DNA from: JACDAS01 sp046262415
GTDB lineage: Bacteria > Actinomycetota > Thermoleophilia > Gaiellales > Gaiellaceae
Reading direction: 5' to 3'
Assembly: GCA_046262415.1 (NCBI GenBank)
Contig: JBHEMU010000001.1
Location: 1-13,287, forward strand
DNA length: 13,287 nt
The notes beneath the pieces were generated by a model. The model was not told the origin of the DNA. It did no database searches and saw only the letters and a program-made list of their open reading frames with translations. Both the position numbers and the translations under genes were made by a program. Numbering within the stretch: position 1 is the stretch's first letter; the number at the start of each line of letters is the position of its first letter. This document shows positions 1-6,507 of the stretch, in pieces.

Positions 1-157
1 CCGCCCAGCCCCAACTGGCATTGGAGTGGGGATGACTTCGAGGTCGCAAACCGGCCGGCGGCGGGGGTTGCAACCCGCCGTCCCGAGGAGCCGTATGCGA
101 ACAGCGCACGTACGGTTCTGTGGGAGCCGGGGCGGGTGACAGCCCCGGCTACCCGAC
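1..157 (+). mobile_element. Group II intron, 3' end (partial)
   Basis: The 3' end of a bacterial group II intron runs in from the left edge. A domain V hairpin (about 88-120) begins with the GAGCCGU strand carrying the AGC catalytic triad and closes with ACGGUUC. It is followed by a domain VI hairpin whose arms AGCCGGGG (125-132) and CCCCGGCT (143-150) are perfectly complementary. The candidate branch-point A is at 151, seven bases before the expected CTACCCGAC 3' end at 157. Another self-complementary stem (about 59-80) precedes domain V. A reading frame ending at a TGA at 33-35 could be the last residues of the intron-encoded reverse transcriptase, but ten codons are too few to tell. The intron is antisense to the tyrosine recombinase it interrupts. 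Domains I-IV and the maturase lie outside the window, so completeness and class cannot be judged. Confidence 0.85.
88..157 (+). ncRNA. Group II intron domains V and VI
   Basis: This is the ribozyme core end. Domain V is a stem of GAGCCGUAUGCG against GCGCACGUACGGUUC with a short AACA-type loop. Domain VI follows at 125-150 with an unpaired A at 151 in the usual place for lariat formation. The sequence matches the well-known conserved domain V pattern of bacterial group II introns. The domain V tip is not a perfect GNRA loop, so catalytic competence is uncertain. Confidence 0.82.
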
Positions 158-1212
158 TTGGGCGTCTCGCGCGCGAGCACGGCGGCCTCGAGGTCCTCGG
201 CGGTCTGGTGGACATAGACCGAGGTCGTCTCGATCGAGGCATGGCCGAGCAGCTCTCGCAGCTGCTCGAGGCGGGCTCCGGGCCGGCGCATAAACAGCGT
301 GCCGTAGGTGTGGCGAAGGACGTGCGGGTGAGCCAGGGCGGCGGGGACGCCGGCGTCGAGCATGATCGGGCGCAGCAGGTCGCGCAGTCCGCGCCCGGAG
401 AGCTCGCCGTCGTCGAGGCGGTGGCCGTCGGCGTAGCGGGGGCCCGCGTCGGGGAAGGCGCCGTCGCGCCGCCGGCGTCCGAGGCGGGGAAACAGGACGT
501 CGGTGTCGAGGTCGAGGCGCGCTCGGAGCTCCTGCCAGGCGAGCAGCGCGTCGGCTACCTCGGTGGGGATCGGCAGGTCGCGGCGCTTGTCGCCCTTGCC
601 GTGGACGCGCAGCCACGGGGTGATGCCGTCTGAGCGCTTGGGGCGGATCGCTGAGACGCTGAGCAGGCGCGCCTCCTCAGAGCGCAGGCCCATCTCGCCG
701 AGCACGAGCAGGAGGGCGAGGTCGCGGGCCGCCGCCTCGGGCGAGGTGCGCCCGTCGGGTCCCTGGCGTAGCCGCGCGCGGGCCTGGGCCTTGACGCGCT
801 TCCAGGTCGCGGCGTCGAGGGCGTCGCGGCTTCGGTTGGCGCTCGCGCCGCGGTTTCCCTCGATCATGAGGATCTCGGTGGCGTCGATCGCCCCGAGCTG
901 GTGGAGGTACTTGGCGAGGCGATTGAGCGCGGCGCGCTCCTTTTTGACCGTCGCCGGCGCCTTTGTGAGCTCGAGCTCTGCGAGGTACTCGGCGAGCGCG
1001 TCGGCGGTAAAGGCCTCGGGGCGGGGATCAGCGGTCGCCTCGCGCGCGGCTAGCCAGCGCGCAAACCGCGCGTAGGCGGCGGCGTAGGTGGCCTGCGTCT
1101 GCTCGCTCTTCTTCAGAGTTAGACGCGCGAAGCGCTCGGCCGCCGCGCCGAGCGTCCCGTCGACGCGGCGGGTCGGCCGGCCGGGCCGGCGCTCGAGCGC
1201 CGTGGTGGGCAC
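158..1212 (-). CDS. Tyrosine recombinase/integrase, 3' end interrupted by intron
   Basis: Site-specific tyrosine recombinase (phage integrase/XerC-D superfamily), which cuts and rejoins DNA through a 3'-phosphotyrosine. Counting from the GTG at 1212, an N-terminal SAM-like core-binding domain covers about residues 20-115 and the catalytic domain about 160-345. All six expected catalytic positions are visible: R177 (MGLRSEE), K206 (HGKGDKR), H297 and R300 (HVLRHTYG), H324 (LLGHASIE) and Y333 (TSVYVH). The GTG start is preceded by GAGGCGGGG with about 5 bases spacing and lies 16 bases after the stop of a 68-aa ORF, suggesting one transcript. The natural C-terminus is replaced about 18 residues after the catalytic Tyr by antisense intron sequence. 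The frame stays open through the intron to the window edge, so a protein with a foreign tail could still be made. It may be the integrase of a genomic island; its attachment site is not certain. Confidence 0.88.
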
Positions 1213-1228
1213 GCCTACCCCGCCTCGT

Positions 1229-1435
1229 CTAAGTGGGAGCGAGGCGCGCGAGCTCGAGCTCGCGGCGCTCGTCGCGCAGGCGCGCGACCCGGTCTGAGAC
1301 CTCGACGGGGAGGTGGTCGCCGACGCCGACCGCGAGCAGGCGCAGCTCCTCGTCGAAGAGCGCGGCGATCGGGTCGCGGGGCGCAGGAGGCCCGGGCTCG
1401 ACGAGCGAGAGATCGAAGCGTCGAGTCGTTTGCAT
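1229..1435 (-). CDS. Small protein upstream of integrase, unknown function
   Basis: A 68-codon ORF from ATG 1435 to TAG 1229 that ends 16 bases before the integrase GTG. I do not recognise the family. After a short N-terminal stretch (QTTRRFDLSLVEPG) it is predicted mostly helical and charged, with DPIAALFDEELRLLAVG and a C-terminal segment rich in Arg and Glu (RVARLRDERRELELARL). No helix-turn-helix or zinc motif is obvious. Its position suggests an integrase partner such as a recombination directionality factor, but this is inference from neighbourhood only. The ribosome binding site is weak (CCAGGC). The frame extends upstream without a stop to about 1753, but that part has low-complexity, shadow-like composition, so I chose the internal ATG. 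Confidence 0.5.
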   Translation of the reverse strand: MQTTRRFDLSLVEPGPPAPRDPIAALFDEELRLLAVGVGDHLPVEVSDRVARLRDERRELELARLAPT

Positions 1436-1450
1436 GCCTGGAGCATCCCA

Positions 1451-1488
1451 ATCCGGCCGGATGGAAAGGGGCCTGGAACTCCCTTTCC
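1451..1488. repeat. Two adjacent palindromes upstream of integrase operon
   Basis: ATCCGGCCGGAT (1451-1462) is a perfect 12-bp palindrome. It abuts a perfect 8-bp inverted repeat, GGAAAGGG (1463-1470) and CCCTTTCC (1481-1488), with a 10-base loop. They lie 16-53 bases upstream of the ATG of the small integrase-linked ORF, where an operator or recombinase arm site would be expected. No T-run follows on either strand, so a simple intrinsic terminator is less likely. Confidence 0.5.
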
Positions 1489-1601
1489 GGGGGGTATTGC
1501 GCACGCGGCGCGCCGCTCGGCGACTGGGCTCTCGCGCTGGAACTACGGGCGTAAAGGACGGGGCTGGTCGAGGGGTAGGCGCTTCGGTCGAGACCGCGTG
1601 T

Positions 1602-1645
1602 CCACCGGGTGGTGCGAACTGCGTTCGCATGACTGCCCAAGGCAG
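1602..1645. repeat. Three consecutive short hairpins
   Basis: Within 44 bases there are three back-to-back inverted repeats: CCACC/GGTGG around one base (1602-1612), TGCGAAC/GTTCGCA around TGC (1613-1629), and CTGCC/GGCAG around CAA (1633-1645). They sit between the integrase operon and the broken STAND gene. Possible roles are a recombination or attachment site, or a structured RNA; nothing in the sequence decides this. I looked for a tRNA here and did not find one. Confidence 0.5.
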
Positions 1646-1659
1646 CGCCCACAGCCGCC

Positions 1660-2889
1660 TGCGCGGCGCGCCTGCAACGCGGCGATCTTCCCGTTGGCGT
1701 CGAGTTCTAAGGGATCGGGTCGCTGCGAAAACCAGGCCGCCAGGAGCTAACATCCCCAGCGCGGCTGATCGGTCCCGAGCCCGTGGGCGCTCATGAACAG
1801 CTTGTGGGCGCTCTCGTTGAACAGGCCGTCGCGGATGGCGTCGAGAACCAGCTCAAACATCTCGCGTGAGGTATGCAGGTCGACGTAGAAGGAGACGTGG
1901 CGCAGGGCGCCGGCGTAACGGGGCTCGTCACGCAGCGGGGCCAACAACGCGGCGAGGCGCCCGGGGCGCTCCTTGTTGACGGAGGTCATGACGTCTATGG
2001 CGCGGCCGAAGTGCTCGTCGTCGCCGCGTAGCCACTGCTCAATAACTCCTTCGGCGTCGAGGCGATCAAACCAACTCGGTGTGCGCAGCACGGCCCACAA
2101 CCGCTCGACGAACTTTGGCGCGGCGGCGATCAGACGCTCGATGAGTTGCCATTCGGCCGCGGTCGGATCCTCGATAGCTCGCATCAGGGCGACGAGCACT
2201 TCCTTGATGTGAAAGCGTATGGACGGCTCGGACAGCAACTCCTCGACCTCGGCCACGAAACGATCGGGCTCGTCGGACCGGAGATGGATGAGGACCTGCC
2301 GGACCTGGGCACGACGGAAGAGCTCCTGCTCGCCCGACTGGAGGAAGGCGACCAGGGTCTGATTGCGCACGAGCCAGCTTCGGGCGAACGCGTAGTCGAA
2401 AAAGGCCTCATGAAAGAACCTCAAGCGTGCGTCGCCGCGGACAAGGACATGCTCGGAGGCCATAACGTCCGCGTCGCGCTGCAGGTCTGCGGCATCGAGG
2501 ATGGCGGCCGGCGCGTAGAGGCGCTGGTTGGCGCTCATGTTCTCGACCAGCGTGTTGATCGTCTCACCGAAGCGGACGCGGTCGCCGCCGCGCGCATCGC
2601 AGTCGCGGCGCTTGCGGTCGTAGAAGGCGTCCATCAAACCCTTGGCCGTCGAGAAGCTCAGAGCGTCGGGCTCATCGGCGACGGCCCGCAGCAGGACCAG
2701 ATGAAGGGGCGTGCGCAAGAGCTCCTTCTGAGTCGGGGTCAAGGCTGCCGGGTCGAGCCCCATGGCGTCGACAGCGCTGGCGACCTGCTCGTCGCTCAAG
2801 GCCCCGATGGCCATTTGCTCGGCCGGTCCATCGTCGGCGACCAGCCCCCGAAGCCGGTAGGAGCGTGGCAGCGCCCTCAAGCAAGCCAT
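1660..2889 (-). pseudogene. STAND/NACHT-like NTPase, C-terminal remnant
   Basis: Remnant of a large STAND-class NTPase, a family of oligomerising sensors that includes many bacterial anti-phage proteins. Visible are the end of the NTPase region (GALSDEQVASAV, then TPTQKELLRTPLHLVLL), a helical segment with FYDRKRRDC, the characteristic RFFHEAFFDYAFARSW motif, and then a long run of helical HEAT-like repeats (for example RQVLIHLRSDEPDRFVAEVE and VLVALMRAIEDPTAAEWQ). Walker A and B are absent, because the N-terminal half is missing where the IS110 element begins. An in-frame TAG at 1749-1747 ends the longest ORF, yet the same frame resumes at once with coding-like residues (LLAAWFSQRPDPLELDANGK) to about 1660. 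This suggests a GAG-to-TAG nonsense change in an already broken gene. An ATG at 2889 could start a fragment of about 380 aa, but no function is expected. Assignment to a specific Avs-type clade is not possible without the missing domains. Confidence 0.75.
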
Positions 2890-2903
2890 GTCCGCCGGGC
2901 GTC

Positions 2904-3999
2904 CGCTTTCAGCGAGGTGAAAGGGACAGAAGCCATGATCGTGCTCGGTGCGGACATGCACAAGGGCTCTCATTCGATCGCCGCCGTTGCCGGCGAAACC
3001 GGAGAGCTGGTGGACGACAGGCTCGTGAGGGTCGGAGATCGGGGGTTCTGCGCGGCGCTCGCCTGGGCGCGCGGGTTGGGCTCTGAGCGGGTGTGGGCGC
3101 TCGAGGACTGCCGCCATGTCTCGGGCGCATTCGAGCGCTTCCTGCTGGTGCGTGGCGAGCGGGTCGTCAGGGTCGCGACGAGGATGATGGCCGGTGAGCG
3201 GCGCGGCGGGCGAGAGCGCGGCAAGTCAGACCTGATCGACGCCGTTGCCGTCGCTCGCGCCGCGCTGCGCGAGGGCATCGAGCGGCTCCCGGTCGCCGAG
3301 CTCGCTGGTGTCGAGCTGGACATCCGGTTGCTCGTCGATCACCGCGAGCGCCTGGTCCGGATGCGCACGGCGCTCAACAACGACCTGCTCTGGCACCTGC
3401 TGACCTCTGGCCCGATCAGACGCTGCCGGGCAGCGCGCTGCTCTCGAGCAAGTGGGTCACGCGCATGGCGCGGCGCCTGGCGCGCCACGAACAGAGCGCC
3501 CGGGTCCGGGTCGCCCGGGACGAGCTGCGCCAGATGCGCGAGCTCTCACGCACCATCAACGCGCTAGAGGCAGAGATCGCCGAGCTCGTCGCCCGCGTCG
3601 CGCCGCAGCTGCTGGCAGAGCCCGGCTTTGGCCCCCTGACGGCCGCCAAGCTGATCGGCGAGATCGCCGGCGCGCAGCGCTTCTCAAGCGACGCCAAGCT
3701 CGCCCGCGCCGGCGGCATCGCACCAATCCCCGTCAGCTCCGGCAAGACCAATCGCCACCGCCTCGACCGCGGCGGCAACCGCCAGATCAACACCGCCATC
3801 CACCGCGTCGCCGTCACCCGCGCCCGCTGCCACCCAGAAACCCGCGCCTACATCGAGCGCAAACGCTCCGAAGGCAAGACCAACCGCGACGCCATCCGCT
3901 GCCTCAAACGCCACCTCGCTCGCCGCGTCTGGCTCCTACTCCAACCACAACATCCCCGCCAATCGCCATCAACCATCTGACACAGGAGCAGCGAAAGCG
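2904..3999 (+). mobile_element. IS110-family insertion sequence, ends tentative
   Basis: The element is defined by a DEDD-type IS110 transposase. IS110 elements lack classical terminal inverted repeats and often leave no clear target duplication, so the ends cannot be fixed by eye. A 7-bp inverted repeat, CGCTTTC at 2904-2910 and GAAAGCG at 3993-3999, flanks the transposase and is offered as a possible subterminal repeat; it may be chance. Only about 45-65 bases separate the STAND homology from the transposase start, less than a bridge RNA needs. If the element encodes one, it should lie downstream of 3980, as in the IS1111 group. The insertion coincides with the loss of the STAND gene's 5' half. 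Confidence 0.6.
2935..3980 (+). pseudogene. IS110-family transposase, single-base frameshift
   Basis: RNA-guided DEDD recombinase/transposase of the IS110 family. The ATG at 2935 (MIVLGADMHKGSHSIA) starts a RuvC-like domain with D7, E57 (ALEDCR), D99 and D102 (KSDLIDAVAVAR). The C-terminal Tnp domain contains LLAEPGFGPLTAAKLIGE and the catalytic-serine region APIPVSSGKTNRHRL with RGGNRQINTAIHR. The two halves are in different frames: the first is correct to about 3399 (NNDLLWHL) and the second from 3402 (DLWPDQTLPGSALL). The joint is short by one base, and restoring it would give about 348 aa, a normal length. No slippery heptamer is seen at the junction, so a mutation or a sequencing error is likelier than programmed frameshifting. 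The longer open frame upstream of 2935 overlaps the STAND gene antisense and is not real. Confidence 0.88.
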
Positions 4000-4338
4000 C
4001 GACGGAGCGGCGGCCGGCATGAACTGCCGCTTTGCATGGAGGCTGTCGGATAAAGCCGGCTCGGAAACGTCGCTGCCCGCCTGCTCAGGTAGGTACCAGG
4101 GCCGCTGTGCCGCGACGCGGACACCAGCTGCGATGACGTAGTCGATGAGATCGCCGAATTCGCCACCCGCCCTTAGGAGGGATTCAGCGGGCTCGCCGGG
4201 GGTTTTCCCGACAGCCACCATGGAAAGCAGGAGCGCCGCTGACGCCATTCCGTCGTGCCACAGCTTTCCTTCCAATACCGGAAGTGGATCTCATGTGCCC
4301 GACGAGGGCGGTCAGGACCCGGCCCGGACGTCGACGGA
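3981..4338. other. IS110 right flank with unrecognised ORF remnant
   Basis: 358 bases without a recognisable gene. The start should contain the right end of the IS110 element and possibly its bridge RNA. On the - strand a frame opens at TTG 4275 (or ATG 4248) and encodes a plausible but unrecognised stretch (MASAALLLSMVAVGKTPGEP, then GGEFGDLIDYVIAAGVRVAA) before running into the transposase antisense. It has no good ribosome binding site. Its codon bias is moderate. It does not resemble the missing N-terminus of the STAND protein. I regard it as a gene fragment cut by the insertion, at low confidence. Confidence 0.35.
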
Positions 4339-5289
4339 TTACGCCATGGCGTTCTCCCACGCACCCTTGGTGTCGACGCCGGTAGCCGAGGCCGCCGCTT
4401 CCAGGCGGGTTACCTCGTCGGCGTTCAGCGAGATCTCGGCCGCCCGGGCCGCGTCGCTGACATGCCGTGGCTTGGTCACGCCGATGAGGGGCGTCGCACC
4501 CTTGGCGAGGGCCCAGGCGATCGCCACCTGCGCGACGGACGCGCCGTGCTCCTCGCCGATCGTCCGCATGACGGCGGTGAGCTCATCGAGGGCGGGCAGG
4601 ATGGGGTTGTATGTCTGGCCGCGCTGGGACGCCGCCGGCATCGGATGGTCGGCTCCGTAGACCCCGGCCAGCGCGCCCTGCTCCAGGACCATGTAGGCGA
4701 AGAACTCGATGTTCTTCTCCCGGCAGTAGTCCAAGATGCCGGCGTCCTCGGAGGACCGGTACAGCAGGCTGTAGTGGTTCTGGACGGCGGACAGGTGCTG
4801 GCCGGCCGCGGAGAGGATCTCCTCCACGCGCTTGATCTGGTCGAGGTTGTGGTTGGAGACACCGACGCGCTTGACCGTGCCCGCCTCCAGCAGCGGGATC
4901 AGGGCCGGTGTCCACTTCTCGACGTCGGCCGGGTTGTGGATCCAGTAGAGGTCGATCACGTCGACGCCGAGCCGCTCACAGCTCTCGGAGGCCATCTGGG
5001 CGACGGGGTCGGCCGCGTCGCCAGCCACCTGCGGGGTGAACTTCGTCGACACGACGATCTCCTCGCCGGGGTGCTGCTTGATCAGGGAGCCGAGGATGGT
5101 CTCCGACGATCCCATGCCGTAGACCGGGGCGGTATCCCACAGGTTCAGCCCGTGAGCTCGCGCCTCGTCGAAGACCGGTCGCAGCTCTGCTTCGCCGATG
5201 CTGTTGCCGAAGACCTGGTCGCCGCCGACCATGCCGGTTCCCCAGGACCATGCCCCGAGGGCGATCGGTGGGGTGGTTTTTGACGTCAT
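4339..5289 (-). CDS. Aldo/keto reductase (first)
   Basis: NAD(P)H-dependent aldo/keto reductase with a TIM-barrel fold; a cytosolic reductase of carbonyl compounds. From ATG 5289 it has 316 residues. The catalytic tetrad is visible as D52 and Y57 (NLWDTAPVYGMGSSE), K83 (VSTKF) and H118 (LYWIHNP). GTVKRVGVSNHNLDQ and the late GATPLIGVTKPRHV segment are typical cofactor-binding parts. I chose ATG 5289 because AGGAG lies at 5303-5299 with 9 bases spacing. An upstream GTG at 5334 would add 15 residues and overlaps another short frame's TGA. It lies downstream of a second aldo/keto reductase on the same strand and may share its transcript. Substrate unknown. Confidence 0.93.
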   Translation of the reverse strand: MTSKTTPPIALGAWSWGTGMVGGDQVFGNSIGEAELRPVFDEARAHGLNLWDTAPVYGMGSSETILGSLIKQHPGEEIVVSTKFTPQVAGDAADPVAQMASESCERLGVDVIDLYWIHNPADVEKWTPALIPLLEAGTVKRVGVSNHNLDQIKRVEEILSAAGQHLSAVQNHYSLLYRSSEDAGILDYCREKNIEFFAYMVLEQGALAGVYGADHPMPAASQRGQTYNPILPALDELTAVMRTIGEEHGASVAQVAIAWALAKGATPLIGVTKPRHVSDAARAAEISLNADEVTRLEAAASATGVDTKGAWENAMA

Positions 5290-5337
5290 ACTGACTTGCT
5301 CCTGTCGTTGGCTTCTGGGTTCCGTCGACGTCACGCT

Positions 5338-5430
5338 CTACGCGCGCGAGATGGCGAGGTTGAGCTCGTCGTCGCCGAACACGCGGAAGAGGTCGAAGGA
5401 GAGGTGCGTGTACCTCTCGCGGTAGGTCTC
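5338..5430 (-). pseudogene. Short coding-like fragment between the reductases
   Basis: A 30-codon frame ending at TAG 5340-5338 encodes ETYRERYTHLSFDLF followed by RVFGDDELNLAISRA. Every codon ends in G or C, as in real genes of this genome, while the overlapping ATG frame starting at 5432 encodes a low-complexity Ser/Thr/Arg string. The coding-like frame has no start codon of its own, but a one-base change would join it to ATG 5432, which overlaps the TGA of the preceding small ORF. I do not recognise the protein. It is probably a decayed small gene or the tail of one. Confidence 0.4.
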
Positions 5431-5598
5431 ATGAAGGCTCCTCTGTGGTCGGAGGGGTGGTTGTGACGAGCAGCGGGCCGCGTCGTCCGAAGGCCCAGAT
5501 GACCAGGGCGAAGGCGCCGACATGCGACAGCGCGAGCGCGGTCATAAACCGGCGAGCGACAGGCCGACGACCACCGCGTCGCCGTCGTGCGCGTGCAT
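5429..5598 (-). pseudogene. Small hydrophobic protein gene in two frames
   Basis: Two short frames follow the second reductase directly. The first starts at ATG 5598, sharing a base with the reductase stop (TGATG), and runs 18 codons (MHAHDGDAVVVGLSLAGL). It stops at 5544-5542 in an ATGA overlap with the second, ATG 5545 to TGA 5431-5429, 38 codons (MTALALSHVGAFALVIWAFG then RRGPLLV). Joined by a one-base shift they form one hydrophobic helix or hairpin of about 55 residues with a polar Thr/Pro-rich tail, suggesting a small membrane protein split by an indel. Two separately coupled mini-ORFs are the alternative. Family not recognised. Confidence 0.4.
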
Positions 5599-6446
5599 CA
5601 GGTGTCGTAGCGAACGTTGCCGAGCCAGCCGACCTGTTCGGGGTCGTGGTGGTCGAACACCCCTGAGGCGCCGGTGTCGAGGCCGGCGATTCGGGACATC
5701 TCGTCGACCGAGAGTTCGAAGTCGAAGACGTCGAGGTTCTGGGCCATGCGCTCCGGGCGGACCGACTTCGGGATCACGACGACGTCGCGTTGGATGAGCC
5801 AGCGCAGGACCACCTGGGCGATGGTCTTGCCGTGCGCTTGGGCGATCTCACCGAGGATGGGATCGGTGAACAGCCTGCTCTGGCCCTGTGCGAGCGGTCC
5901 CCATGACTCGATCTGCACGCCGCGGTCGCGCATGACCTGCTGGTCGGCGGTGCGCTGGAAGTACGGGTGGGTCTCGATCTGGTTGACCGCCGGGACGATC
6001 TCGTTGTGGTCGATGAAGTCGACGAGCCGGTCCGTGTAGAAGTTCGAGACCCCGATCGCGCGGACGCGGCCTTCGCGGTGGAGGGCCTGCATGGCCCGCC
6101 ACGACCCGTAGACGTCTCCGAACGGCATGTGAATGAGGTACAGGTCGACGTGGTCGAGCCCCAGCCGCTCTAGCGAGCGCTCAAAGGCGAGCCGGGCCGG
6201 GCCCTCGCCGGCGTCCTGGACCCACAGCTTGGTGGTGATGAACAGTTCGTCGCGCGGGATGCCGCTGGTGCGGATCGCGCGGCCGACGGCGGCCTCGTTC
6301 TCGTAGGCGGCGGCGGTGTCGATGTGGCGGTAGCCGGCCGCGAGCGCGTCGCTGACGGCTCGCTCGGTCTCCTCGGCCGGGACCCGAAAGACGCCGAAGC
6401 CGAGGACGGGCATCTCGACGCCGTTGTTGAGCGTGATGTTCTGCAT
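5598..6446 (-). CDS. Aldo/keto reductase (second, AKR5-like)
   Basis: NADPH-dependent aldo/keto reductase resembling the 2,5-diketo-D-gluconate reductase group; cytosolic. From ATG 6446 it has 282 residues, normal for this group. The tetrad is D43 and Y48 (HIDTAAAYENE), K73 (TTKLW) and H106 (LYLIHMPFG). GRVRAIGVSNF and VVIPKSVRPERMAQNL mark the barrel and the NADPH-phosphate site. ATG 6446 is preferred to GTG 6455 because AGGTGG lies a few bases upstream. The gene diverges from the MmyB-like regulator across about 61 bp, so the regulator probably controls it. The stop overlaps the next small ORF (TGATG). Substrate unknown. Confidence 0.93.
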   Translation of the reverse strand: MQNITLNNGVEMPVLGFGVFRVPAEETERAVSDALAAGYRHIDTAAAYENEAAVGRAIRTSGIPRDELFITTKLWVQDAGEGPARLAFERSLERLGLDHVDLYLIHMPFGDVYGSWRAMQALHREGRVRAIGVSNFYTDRLVDFIDHNEIVPAVNQIETHPYFQRTADQQVMRDRGVQIESWGPLAQGQSRLFTDPILGEIAQAHGKTIAQVVLRWLIQRDVVVIPKSVRPERMAQNLDVFDFELSVDEMSRIAGLDTGASGVFDHHDPEQVGWLGNVRYDT

Positions 6447-6507
6447 GACAGCCACCTACATAAGCGCATGTCCGCGCGTGGTGGGAGTCCCTGTCGACGG
6501 GGGTATT
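6447..6507. promoter_or_regulatory. Divergent promoter region, reductase/regulator
   Basis: The only 61 bases between the divergent second reductase and the MmyB-like regulator must hold both promoters and any operator. I see no convincing -35/-10 pair and no long palindrome. MmyB-like regulators commonly act on a divergent neighbour, which is the basis for this call. Confidence 0.45.

Noticed and set aside
136..1075. Long + strand open frames over the integrase
   Set aside because: They are antisense shadows of the tyrosine recombinase, whose catalytic motifs and codon bias are on the - strand.
1505..1516. 12-bp palindrome GCGGCGCGCCGC as a regulatory site on its own
   Set aside because: Pure GC palindromes of this length are expected by chance in such DNA; kept only as part of the cluster.
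1602..1645. Possible tRNA at the hairpin cluster
   Set aside because: Stem lengths, spacing and T-loop/anticodon signatures do not fit a tRNA on either strand; no CCA-adjacent acceptor stem.
2146..2934. Long + strand frame running into the IS110 transposase from upstream
   Set aside because: It is antisense to the STAND gene and only happens to be in frame with the transposase; the transposase begins at MIVLGADMHK at 2935.
2890..3117. Extension of the STAND frame to an upstream Met at 3117
   Set aside because: This part is antisense to the IS110 transposase N-terminus and has no STAND-like character.
3390..3410. Programmed -1 frameshift in the IS110 transposase
   Set aside because: No X XXY YYZ slippery heptamer or clear downstream stimulator; IS110 transposases are normally made from one frame.
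5331..5432. ATG 5432 Ser/Thr/Arg-rich ORF as a real small protein
   Set aside because: Its codon usage is poor, while the overlapping frame has G or C in every third position.
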